From Tomitella biformata AHU 1821 (GTDB taxonomy: Bacteria > Actinomycetota > Actinomycetes > Mycobacteriales > Mycobacteriaceae), in assembly GCF_000524475.1 (NCBI RefSeq), contig NZ_BAVQ01000084.1, forward strand, positions 20,989-84,988: a DNA stretch of 64,000 nt, in the 5' to 3' direction. A program made the position numbers and the translations under genes. Within the stretch, counting starts at the first letter, position 1, and each line of letters starts with the position of its first letter. The notes under the pieces were generated by a model. That model searched no databases. It worked only from the letters and a program-made list of their open reading frames with translations, and was not told where the DNA came from. Of this stretch, positions 46,119 through 55,133 are shown piece after piece.

Positions 46119-46296
46119 TCTGGGCTCCCCTTCGTCAGGTGCAGTCTACCGGCATGGTTGCCTATCGGATGGGTGACCGGCACGCAGAGACCGCCGCCGG
46201 AGTCCGGGTGGACAGGGCGCTCTGTCGTACAGTCTGCCAGGCTCGGATGCGGGCCAACTGCGGCCGCTGCGGGAGGCGGGCAAGTAGCGTCAAGGT

Positions 46297-47604
46297 ATGT
46301 CTCCGAATTCCTCATCCAGGCTGGACGCCGCGAACGGCGGTTTTGTCCTGGGCCCCGGTGCCAAAAGGCTGGATCCGACGGTCATTTGGTCCGCCGACTA
46401 CTTGTCCTATCGGTTGAGTGAGGCGCATCCGATGAATCCGGTGCGGCTCGACTTGACGATGGCCTTGGCAACGAGTCTCGGCGTCCTAGACGGTGTCGAA
46501 CCGGTGGCGCCGAAGATTCCGTCCGACGGCGAGCTGCTGCGCATCCACACTCAGGGCTACATCGATGCGGTCAAGAGCCCGCAGGGTCGCATCGAGTTTG
46601 GGCTGGGCACAGACGACAACCCCATCTTCCCCCACATGCACGAGGCGAGCGCGCTGCTGGCGGGCGGGACCCTGGCGGGCGCGCGGGCGATCGCCTCGGG
46701 CCAGACCCGGCGGGCGGTGAACATCGGGGGCGGCATGCATCACGCGATGTCGGACCACGCCGCGGGTTTCTGCGTCTACAACGACTGTGCCATCGCGATC
46801 TCCTGGCTGCTGGACAACGGCTACGACCGGATCGCCTATATCGACGTCGACGTGCACCACGGCGACGGGGTGCAACGGGCGTTTGCGAACGACCCGCGTG
46901 TGATGACCCTCTCGATTCATCAGCATCCCGCGACACTGTGGCCGAACACCGGCTGGCCCGCGGAGGTTGGCCGCGGCGCCGCCGAGGGCAGCGCAGTGAA
47001 CATCGCACTGCTGCCGGGCGTGTCGGATCCATTGTGGTTGCGCGCCTTCCACGCGGTGATCCCCGGCGCGGTACGCGCGTTCAAACCGCAGATCATCGTC
47101 AGCCAATGCGGGGTGGACAGCCACCGAGAGGACCCCCTTGCCGACCTGATGCTGACGATCGACGGCCAGAAGGCCGCGTTCCTCGCGATGCGCGACCTTG
47201 CGGATGAGTTGTGCGAGGGCCGCTGGCTGGCCGTCGGCGGCGGGGGCTATGGCCTGGTGCGGGTGGTCCCGCGCGCCTGGACGCACCTGATCGCCGCGGC
47301 GCTGGACATCGACATCACCGCGGACACCGCCACCCCGGAACAGTGGCGCGAGACCGCGATGACCCTGGGTGCGAGCCTGCCGAGGGAGATGATGGAGGGC
47401 ATCTCCCCGCCCGAGGTCATGGGCGACGGCGGGGACATCGACTATCTGGCCTGGGACGGGCTCTCGGAGCCGCTGCGCTTGGCGCCCCAGAGCGAGATGA
47501 CCCGAGAAGAACGTGATCTCGCCCGTGTCGACTCGGCGATCGCAGACACACGCAACAACATCTACCCGCTGCTTGGCCTCGATCCGGAAGATCCTCGTGA
47601 CTGA
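46297..47604 (+). CDS. acuC: acetoin-utilisation-type (histone-deacetylase-like) deacetylase AcuC
   Basis: A 435-residue zinc deacetylase of the HDAC superfamily. The catalytic segments are complete: GGMHHAMSDHAAGFCVYNDCAIA (His-His pair and substrate pocket), the zinc-site IDVDVHHGDGVQ, and the later VSQCGVDSHREDPLADL. AcuC removes acetyl groups from acetyl-CoA synthetase in Bacillus. Its 3' end overlaps the start of the GNAT/acyl-CoA-synthetase gene by 8 bases, so enzyme and likely counter-enzyme are translationally coupled. It is divergent from ideR. Confidence 0.93.
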   Translation: MSPNSSSRLDAANGGFVLGPGAKRLDPTVIWSADYLSYRLSEAHPMNPVRLDLTMALATSLGVLDGVEPVAPKIPSDGELLRIHTQGYIDAVKSPQGRIEFGLGTDDNPIFPHMHEASALLAGGTLAGARAIASGQTRRAVNIGGGMHHAMSDHAAGFCVYNDCAIAISWLLDNGYDRIAYIDVDVHHGDGVQRAFANDPRVMTLSIHQHPATLWPNTGWPAEVGRGAAEGSAVNIALLPGVSDPLWLRAFHAVIPGAVRAFKPQIIVSQCGVDSHREDPLADLMLTIDGQKAAFLAMRDLADELCEGRWLAVGGGGYGLVRVVPRAWTHLIAAALDIDITADTATPEQWRETAMTLGASLPREMMEGISPPEVMGDGGDIDYLAWDGLSEPLRLAPQSEMTREERDLARVDSAIADTRNNIYPLLGLDPEDPRD

Positions 47605-50299
47605 CATCGATCAGAAGAAGACCCCCACTACCCACACGGCGGCCCCCAGCTCGGCGCCGTACACGTTCCCACAGCACTGGGCTGCCGACGTGCTGGCCTC
47701 GGACGGCCGAGCGGTGCGCCTGCGGCCGATGACGCCCGCCGACGGCGAGCAGCTCGTGGAGTTCCATTCCGAGCTTTCCGAACGGACCCGGTACCTCCGA
47801 TATTTCGGGCCCTACCCGACGATGTCGGCAAAGGACGTCGCGCACTTCACCACCGTGAATTACACATCCCGGGTGGCGCTGCTGATGGAGTTGGGCGACA
47901 AGATCATCGCGGTCGGCTCCTACGAGGGCCTAGTGGAGGTGGGCGACGGCAAGTCCGCGGAGGTCGCGTTCGTCGTCGCCGACAGCCACCAGGGCCGCGG
48001 GTTGGGCCCGATCCTCCTCGAACATCTGGCGGGGGCGGCGGCGGAGAACGGGCTCGACCGCTTCGTCGCCGAGGTCCTCGCCGAGAACCGCCACATGGTC
48101 TCGGTGTTCCGCGAAGCCGGATACCAGGTCAAGCGCAGTTATGACGGTGGCGTTGTGCACCTGGAATTTGATATCGACCCCACTGAGGCACTGCTGTCCG
48201 TGCGCAATGCCCGCGAGCGCGCGGCAGAGGCACGGAGCGTCCGAAACGTGCTGAGCCCCAAATCTGTCGCCGTCATCGGCGCCTCCGCGGACCCGTCGAA
48301 GGTGGGGCACGCGGTACTGGCGAACCTGCTCGGCGCGGGCTTCACCGGGCCGATCTACCCGGTCAACGACGAGCACCGCTCAGTGCGCGGCGTCCGCGCC
48401 TACGCCTCCGTCCGGGAGATCCCGGACGATCTGGACCTCGCCGTGATCGCGGTGCCGGCGCGCGCGATGGACTCGGTGCTCGACGACTGCCTCGCGAAGG
48501 GCGTCAAGGCCCTCGTGATCGTCTCGTCCGGCTTCTCCGACAGCGGTCCGGAGGGCCTGGAGCAGGAGCGGCGGCTGGTGCACGCCGCCCGTGCCCACGG
48601 GATGCGGGTCGTGGGCCCGAACGCCCTCGGCGTGGCGAACACCGACGCTGCCATCGGCCTGAACTCGACGCTGGCCCCAGTCCTGCCCGGCCGCGGCCGC
48701 ATCGGCTTCTTCTGCCAGTCCGGCGCCCTGGGCATCCAGATCCTCGACGGCGCTGCGAAACGCAGGCTGGGCCTGTCGACGTTCGTCTCGGCGGGCAACC
48801 GCGGCGATGTCTCCGGCAACGACGTCCTGCAGTACTGGGACACCGACCCGGACACCGACGTTGTCCTGTTGTACCTGGAGAGCTTTGGCAACCCGCGCAA
48901 GTTCTCGCGGATCGCGCGCCGAGTGGCCCGGGGCAAGCCGATCGTGGCGGTCAAGAGCGGTCGCCACGCCGTGCCGCCGGCGCTGGCGGCCACCGGCGTG
49001 GAGATCGACGACGCGACGGTGCGGGCGCTGTTCGAGCAATCCGGGGTGGTGCAGGTCGACTCCATCGCCCAACTATTCGACTGCGCGGGCCTTTTCGCCT
49101 ACCAACCGCTGCCCGGGGGCCCCCGTGTGGCAGTGGTGGGCAACTCGACGGCGCTGGGGGTGCTGTCCGCGGACGCGGTGCGTAGCGAGGGCCTTGTGGT
49201 CGGCGAACCGGTGGACCTTGGCGCGACCGCCAGCCCCGAGGAGTTCGGCGACGCGGTGCGGACGGCGCTGGCCTCCGACGAGGTGGACTCGGTGCTGGTG
49301 GTGTTCGTGCCGCCGATCGCTGTGGAGGCGCAGCCGTATGCCACCGCGTTGCGTGATGCCGCGTCGGGTGCGGCGAAGCCGGTCTTGACGACGTTTCTGG
49401 CAGAGGAGGGCCTCTCCGAGATGCTCTCGGTGCCGGGCGAGGACGGCAACCCGCAGTGGGGCTCGGTGCCGTCGTACCCGGGGCCGGAGCGCGCGGCCCT
49501 GTCGCTCTCGCGAGCCTGGCGCTATGCCGCCTGGCGGCAGCTGCCGATGTCGGCGATGTCGCGGCCCGCGGGCATCGACGAGACCGAGGCCCGCCGGCTC
49601 GTGGCGGACTGGCTGGAGCAGGAGGGTTCTCGCTGGCTGGTAGAGGCCGAGGTCACCGCGCTGCTGCGGTGCTACGGCATCGATGTGATCCCGTACCACG
49701 AGGTCGACGGCGCGGAGGCGGCGGTGGCCGCGGCGATTGAGATCGGCTTCCCCGTGGCGGTGAAGGCACGTGATGAGGGTTGGCGGCGCCGGCCGGACCT
49801 CGTCGGCGTGCGGCTGGACCTGTGGAGCGCCGACGCGGTTCGATCCGCGGTGGAGGCGCTCACGGAGCTGACCGGAAGCTCCGTGGTGATGGTGCAGACC
49901 ATGGCGGACAAGGGCGTCAACTGCGTGCTCGCGGTACAGGACGACCCCTCGTTCGGCTCGGTCATCTCCTTCGGCCTCGCGGGCGTGATCTCCTCGCTGT
50001 TGGGCGATCGCGCCTACCGGGTGCTGCCGGTGACCGAGGACGAGGCGCGGGCGCTGATCGACGCGCCCAAGGCCGCCCCGCTGCTGCGCGGCTATGGCCC
50101 CGGCGAGCCGGTGGATCGTGAGGCGCTCGTGGACCTGGTGCACCGGGTGTCCTCGTTGATCGACGATATTCCTGAGGTCCGCGACCTCGCGTGCGACCCC
50201 ATCCTCGTCGCGACAGCCGGCGCGACAGTGGTGGAGGCGCGGGTGCGGATCGGCGCAGAGCCGCGTGCAGTCGACCTGGGGCCGCGCCGACTTCGCTGA
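47597..50299 (+). CDS. GNAT acetyltransferase fused to an ADP-forming acyl-CoA-synthetase-like protein (Pat-like)
   Basis: A 900-residue fusion. The N-terminal GNAT domain (about residues 35-195) has RLRPMTPADGEQLVEFHSEL and the acetyl-CoA loop HQGRGLGPILLEHL. A CoA-binding domain follows (SVAVIGASADPSKVGHAVL, about 215 onward), then two ligase-like domains and a C-terminal ATP-grasp domain. In active ADP-forming synthetases the phosphorylated His sits in a SHTG motif after KSGR; here the text reads KSGRHAVPPALAATG, so that histidine is absent. This matches protein lysine acetyltransferases of the Pat type, which sense acyl-CoA rather than make it. GTG start at 47597 overlaps acuC. Confidence 0.88.
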   Translation: MTDIDQKKTPTTHTAAPSSAPYTFPQHWAADVLASDGRAVRLRPMTPADGEQLVEFHSELSERTRYLRYFGPYPTMSAKDVAHFTTVNYTSRVALLMELGDKIIAVGSYEGLVEVGDGKSAEVAFVVADSHQGRGLGPILLEHLAGAAAENGLDRFVAEVLAENRHMVSVFREAGYQVKRSYDGGVVHLEFDIDPTEALLSVRNARERAAEARSVRNVLSPKSVAVIGASADPSKVGHAVLANLLGAGFTGPIYPVNDEHRSVRGVRAYASVREIPDDLDLAVIAVPARAMDSVLDDCLAKGVKALVIVSSGFSDSGPEGLEQERRLVHAARAHGMRVVGPNALGVANTDAAIGLNSTLAPVLPGRGRIGFFCQSGALGIQILDGAAKRRLGLSTFVSAGNRGDVSGNDVLQYWDTDPDTDVVLLYLESFGNPRKFSRIARRVARGKPIVAVKSGRHAVPPALAATGVEIDDATVRALFEQSGVVQVDSIAQLFDCAGLFAYQPLPGGPRVAVVGNSTALGVLSADAVRSEGLVVGEPVDLGATASPEEFGDAVRTALASDEVDSVLVVFVPPIAVEAQPYATALRDAASGAAKPVLTTFLAEEGLSEMLSVPGEDGNPQWGSVPSYPGPERAALSLSRAWRYAAWRQLPMSAMSRPAGIDETEARRLVADWLEQEGSRWLVEAEVTALLRCYGIDVIPYHEVDGAEAAVAAAIEIGFPVAVKARDEGWRRRPDLVGVRLDLWSADAVRSAVEALTELTGSSVVMVQTMADKGVNCVLAVQDDPSFGSVISFGLAGVISSLLGDRAYRVLPVTEDEARALIDAPKAAPLLRGYGPGEPVDREALVDLVHRVSSLIDDIPEVRDLACDPILVATAGATVVEARVRIGAEPRAVDLGPRRLR

Positions 50300-50346
50300 G
50301 ACGTCCACCAGCTGAGGTGTCGACCGCTGAGGGGGATACGCACAGA

Positions 50347-50385
50347 CGGCGGCCCGGGAACCTTCCTCAGGTTCCCGGGCCGCCG
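50347..50385. terminator. perfect 17-bp stem, bidirectional terminator
   Basis: CGGCGGCCCGGGAACCT (50347-50363) pairs exactly with 50369-50385 around TCCTC. It lies between the converging acyltransferase gene and sigB. Confidence 0.85.
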
Positions 50386-50418
50386 CGTTCTGGTGGTGGT
50401 CCAGCAGCTGGTGTGCTG

Positions 50419-51396
<978 letters not shown>

Positions 51397-51432
51397 AGCG
51401 TGCCTCCTGATCGGTGGTGTCTCATAAGGTCC

Positions 51433-51460
51433 AACGCCCCGGTAGGGGCAAATAGTTCCC
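51433..51460 (-). promoter_or_regulatory. candidate ECF-sigma promoter of sigB
   Basis: On the minus strand GGGAACT (51454-51460) is followed after 17 bases by CGTT (51433-51436), the -35/-10 pattern of stress ECF sigma factors such as SigE and SigH. It ends 36 bases before the sigB start. Mycobacterial sigB is known to be transcribed by such factors. Confidence 0.6.
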
Positions 51461-51559
51461 TTAGCTACTAAGAGACAACACCGGTGACCTGTGCAAATAT
51501 GTCAAAGTCCCTGAGAGGTTCCTGAGAGTATCCGCCGATCACGCAAACGGCGCCCGAAC

Positions 51560-53107
51560 TCAGGCGGCGGGCCGCAGCAGGCCATGGCGCAGCAGCGACT
51601 CGACCAGCACGCTGGCGCCGGCGAGCAGCTCGTCCGCGTCGATGCCGTGCGCGGTGGCGAGTAGGTCGACAATTTGCCACAGCGGCAGCTCGCCCCGGCT
51701 CAGCCCCGCGATGATCGCCAGGCCCAGCTCGTCCACCTCGTGCTGCCAGGCGGGGCCATCGCCGCGGTGTAGGCGCGCCACCACCTGCCGCCACGGGCCG
51801 TCGGCCGGGCTTGCTGAATCGGCGTTGGTGTCGGTGGCGGGCAGATACACCCGCTCGAGCGCGGTCGCGTCGTCCAGGCGTAGGAGGTTGTCGACGACGC
51901 TGTGCTGGCGCAGCCAGGCCGCGCGCCGCAGGTAGTCCACCGCCTCGGGGCCGAGGGGGTCGCTGAAGCCGTGGCGGAGGTCCTCCGCGAGGATCGAGGT
52001 CGGCTCGTCGGTGCGCTGCAGGTATACGAATCCGAAGCCGATGCCCTCCACGCCCGCGCGCTCGAAGTGCGCGAGCCACCGCTCTGCCTGCTGCGCGGCC
52101 TCAGGGTCTCGGGGGTCGAGTCCGGCGTCACGCATCCAGGTGCCCACATACAGCGCGGGGTCGGCCACGTCGCGTTGGACGATCCAGGCCTCGACGCCGT
52201 GGTCGGGGAGCCAGGCGGACACACGTGCGCGCCAATCCTCGCCGCGCACGTGCACCCAGGCCGCCAGCATCGACGCGATCCCGCCGGGATTGAGGTGGTC
52301 GGCGGCCTGCCCGAGCATGAGCCTGCTGGCACCGTCTAGGTCCAGGCCGGAGTCCCGGTAGACATGCGCGATATCGCCGCTGCCGACGACGAACGGCGGA
52401 TTGGCGACCACACGGTCGAAGGTGCGGCCCGCGACGGGCTCGAACCACGAGCCGGCGTGGAACTCGATCTCGAGCCGGTTGATCGCGGCCCCGGCCCGGG
52501 CGAGGAGGATGGCCCGCTCGCTGATGTCGGTGGCGGTCACGGAGTCCGCGTAGGAGCGCGCGTGCACGGCCTGCACGCCGCAGCCGGTGCCGATGTCGAG
52601 GACGGTGAGTCGCCCGTCGGGGCCGGCGGCCACAGGTTCACCACGCGGGGGAGTGGCCTGGAGCAGGGATAGCGACGCGTGGCCGACGCCCAGGACATGC
52701 TCCGGGATGGTGTCACGTCGTCGCATGCTGTCGTCGAGGTCCGAGAACAGCCAGCGGTTGCCAGACCCCATATCGATGGGCCGAACGTCCAGCGCGGCTT
52801 CGACGCCCCCGGCGGATTCGGCGAGCAGTCCCGCGGCCAGGGCCCGGTCGACGGGGAGCGGCGCGAGCGCCGCCTCGACATCGGCGCGGGGGCATGGATC
52901 GCCGATCAGCAGCAGACGGACCAGGGTTGAGAACTCGCCGGTGGCCGGCAGTGCCCGGCGGACCGGCACCGCCTCGCCACGGCCGAGAGCGGCGTGCGCG
53001 TCGCCGCCGAGCGTGGCGAGCAGGGTGTCGGCGTCGTAGCCGCAGCGGACGAACGATTCGCGCAGCAGCGGCGCCAGGTCGACGAGGTCGTCGGAGATCG
53101 TGGGCAT
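51560..53107 (-). CDS. two-domain SAM-dependent methyltransferase
   Basis: A 515-residue protein. An N-terminal helical region of about 160 residues precedes a class I methyltransferase core with motif I VLDIGTGCGVQAVHA and the NPPF motif VANPPFVVG, which marks enzymes that methylate adenine, guanine or glutamine amide nitrogens (RsmC, HemK types). A further 200 residues follow the core. Substrate cannot be told from the sequence; rRNA or protein glutamine are the main options. The ATG at 53107 is 16 bases after the DUF3099 gene on the same strand. Confidence 0.83.
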   Translation of the reverse strand: MPTISDDLVDLAPLLRESFVRCGYDADTLLATLGGDAHAALGRGEAVPVRRALPATGEFSTLVRLLLIGDPCPRADVEAALAPLPVDRALAAGLLAESAGGVEAALDVRPIDMGSGNRWLFSDLDDSMRRRDTIPEHVLGVGHASLSLLQATPPRGEPVAAGPDGRLTVLDIGTGCGVQAVHARSYADSVTATDISERAILLARAGAAINRLEIEFHAGSWFEPVAGRTFDRVVANPPFVVGSGDIAHVYRDSGLDLDGASRLMLGQAADHLNPGGIASMLAAWVHVRGEDWRARVSAWLPDHGVEAWIVQRDVADPALYVGTWMRDAGLDPRDPEAAQQAERWLAHFERAGVEGIGFGFVYLQRTDEPTSILAEDLRHGFSDPLGPEAVDYLRRAAWLRQHSVVDNLLRLDDATALERVYLPATDTNADSASPADGPWRQVVARLHRGDGPAWQHEVDELGLAIIAGLSRGELPLWQIVDLLATAHGIDADELLAGASVLVESLLRHGLLRPAA

Positions 53108-53123
53108 ACCCACGATCTTGGCA

Positions 53124-53507
53124 CTAGCCCTCGATCGTCGGTGGGCGGTGCCCCTCAAGCTGCCGGGCGATAGCGTCTAGGTCCTGCGCCGGGCGCTCAT
53201 AGCGGCGCAGGCGGTCCTTGCGGCGCGGCGGGGCGTCGTTGGCGATGAGCACGGCCATCCAGGGCAGGGGGATGGAGACGGCGATGATGATGAGCGCGAC
53301 CCAGGTCAGGTTCCAGGTCATGTAGACGATGACGGCGATGACAAGCGCGGGGATGCGGAACGCCATCATGATGGTGTATTTCCGGATCCGGACCCGTTGC
53401 TGGGCTTCGAAGGAGTCCTCAGCCTCGGTGATCAGGGGGGGATGCTTGCCTGCTCCAGGGTCGGAGACATTAGCCGCTGATCCGTCGAACCCGCCTGCAT
53501 TAGCCAT
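53124..53507 (-). CDS. DUF3099 membrane protein (Rv2709-like)
   Basis: A 127-residue membrane protein with two adjacent helices (about residues 48-66 and 69-88, FRIPALVIAVIVYMTW and VALIIIAVSIPLPWMAVLIA) flanked by charged ends. This helical pair and the PLITEAEDSFEAQQRVRIRK lead fit DUF3099. It precedes the methyltransferase by 16 bases and is divergent from DUF3039, an arrangement matching the sigB region of mycobacteria. Function unknown. Confidence 0.85.
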   Translation of the reverse strand: MANAGGFDGSAANVSDPGAGKHPPLITEAEDSFEAQQRVRIRKYTIMMAFRIPALVIAVIVYMTWNLTWVALIIIAVSIPLPWMAVLIANDAPPRRKDRLRRYERPAQDLDAIARQLEGHRPPTIEG

Positions 53508-53593
53508 ATGTCCACTCTCCCACTCCTCGGCCGCGAGCGCACTATCCGGGGTGACGCTGGACCATCTTGGCGCAGGTGGGGCATTATAGGGGG

Positions 53594-53833
53594 GTGAGTA
53601 CTCAAACGACTGAGCGTCCAGACGTCAACACCGACGAGCGGACCGACGACGATACCCCCAAGGTCTTCCACTACGTACGCAAGTCCAAGGTCGCGGAGAG
53701 CGCGGTGATGGGCACCCATGTGGTGGCGCTGTGCGGCGTTGTGTTCGCGGTGACGAAGTCCCCGAAGCCCGATTCCCCCGTGTGTGCGGACTGCAAGAAG
53801 GTCTACGACGGATTGGCGCCTGGCGGCAGCTGA
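53594..53833 (+). CDS. DUF3039 small zinc-binding protein (Rv2708c-like)
   Basis: A 79-residue protein. A disordered acidic start (residues 1-22) is followed by VFHYVRKSKVAESAVMGTHV, then VALCGVVF and PVCADCKKVYDGL. The His in GTHVVALC together with the Cys of ALCG and the CADC pair can form a zinc site. GTG start at 53594. Its end overlaps the 3' end of the converging YihY gene by 31 bases. Function unknown. Confidence 0.87.
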   Translation: MSTQTTERPDVNTDERTDDDTPKVFHYVRKSKVAESAVMGTHVVALCGVVFAVTKSPKPDSPVCADCKKVYDGLAPGGS

Positions 53834-54978
53834 TCCTCGAGTTTCCTACCCGCTTGCCCCAGGTCTGGCATCAGCCCCGGGGCAGGCGGGTTTTGTCCAT
53901 CCGGACGGCCCTTCGCGCCGCCGCCGGTGCGCTCGAGAGCGTCAGTCTGCGCGGCGAACCAGTCCTTGACCTGGCTCAGCCGGGTCTCCCGCGCGGGCCA
54001 GAATTCCTGCACGGTGGCGTTGAACTGCGCGCCGAGGACGATCGCGAAGCCTAGGAAGAACGTGAACAGCAGGAAGGCGATGGGCGTGGCCAGCGCGCCG
54101 TAGCTGTACCCCGTCTTGGTGGCGGTGCTCAAGTACAGTCGCAGGCCCGCGCTGGCGGCGATGAAGAACAGACCGGCCAGGATGGCGCCGCCGAGGAGTC
54201 GATGCCAGGGCAGGGACTTTGGCAGTGCCAGCTTGTACAGCGTGGTGAGCCCGACGATGAGCAGCAGGCCAACCGCGGGGTAGTAGAAGAAATTGAGGAT
54301 GGTGGATCCGACGTCGTACCAGGAGGCCGGCAGCATCCGCCCGATCAGCGTGGGGCCGAGTGCCACGAGTGGGAGTGTGAACACGCTGAGTGTGAGGAAG
54401 AACGCGTACAGGATCAGGGCGACGAAGCGCTGCCAGACGGGATGGCGGGCCGCCTGCTGACCGTGGGCCTCCACGATGGCGTCCACGAAGCAGGAGACGG
54501 CGGAGCTGCCGGCCCAAAATGACAGCACGAATCCCACGGAGACGATGCTGCCGCGCCCGCGCTGCAGGATATCGGTGATAGTCGGCTGGATGATTTGGTC
54601 CACCACATTGTCGCTGAACAGTTGGCCGCTGGCGGTGATGATCTTCGACTCGATCACGGCCAAGGTGTCCGGACCGAACAGGCCCGACACGTAGCCGAGG
54701 CTGCCCAGCAGGCCCAGGAGCAGCGGCGGGAGCGAGAGAGTCTGCCAGAAGGCCGCTTGGGCGGCTCGGCCGAAGATGCCCTCCGTCCAGGCCTTGTCCG
54801 CAACGCGGGCGATCACCCGCCACAGGATGAGCAGTCGGCTGAGTAGCCAGGCGCCGACGTTGCGGCGCTTGGTCTGATCGTGTGCCTCAGGCTCGGCCTC
54901 GGAGTCGGGCTCGGAGTCGGGCTCGGAGGGGATGCCGGGGTCGGCGGCGGGATTACTGTCCATGTCGATCCCCAGCAT
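53803..54978 (-). CDS. YihY/BrkB-family membrane protein (Rv2707-like)
   Basis: A 391-residue inner membrane protein with about six helices between residues 75 and 340, in the YihY/BrkB family once mis-annotated as RNase BN. Typical segments are IVSVGFVLSFWAGSSAVSCF and the helix-rich FLLFTFFLGFAIVLGAQFNA. The first 35 residues are acidic with a Glu-Pro-Asp-Ser repeat; the last 60 are disordered. Start at 54978 or at the ATG 15 bases later (MDSNPAADPG). Transport role is unproven. Confidence 0.88.
   Translation of the reverse strand: MLGIDMDSNPAADPGIPSEPDSEPDSEAEPEAHDQTKRRNVGAWLLSRLLILWRVIARVADKAWTEGIFGRAAQAAFWQTLSLPPLLLGLLGSLGYVSGLFGPDTLAVIESKIITASGQLFSDNVVDQIIQPTITDILQRGRGSIVSVGFVLSFWAGSSAVSCFVDAIVEAHGQQAARHPVWQRFVALILYAFFLTLSVFTLPLVALGPTLIGRMLPASWYDVGSTILNFFYYPAVGLLLIVGLTTLYKLALPKSLPWHRLLGGAILAGLFFIAASAGLRLYLSTATKTGYSYGALATPIAFLLFTFFLGFAIVLGAQFNATVQEFWPARETRLSQVKDWFAAQTDALERTGGGAKGRPDGQNPPAPGLMPDLGQAGRKLEDQLPPGANPS
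54893..54928. repeat. short tandem repeat in the YihY N-terminus
   Basis: About three copies of a 12-base unit (GTCGGGCTCGGA and a variant) encode the acidic EPDSEPDSEAEP stretch on the minus strand. Copy number may vary between strains. Confidence 0.6.
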
Positions 54979-55133
54979 TCACGATGCGCCGCCGGAACGG
55001 GGCGGCAGTCAGGTCGTGTCGGCGTTTCGGGTCGTTGCACGGACCCCGGCATGCGTTCGAGGCGCCGCCTCAGTAGTCTTTGGGCCTGAAGTCGGGTGGT
55101 GCGCGAGGCGCCGTTGAGGGGAGCATCAGAGAG

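Noticed and set aside
46119..46296. An IdeR iron box between ideR and acuC
   Set aside because: No 19-bp sequence close to the TTAGG-type IdeR consensus was found.
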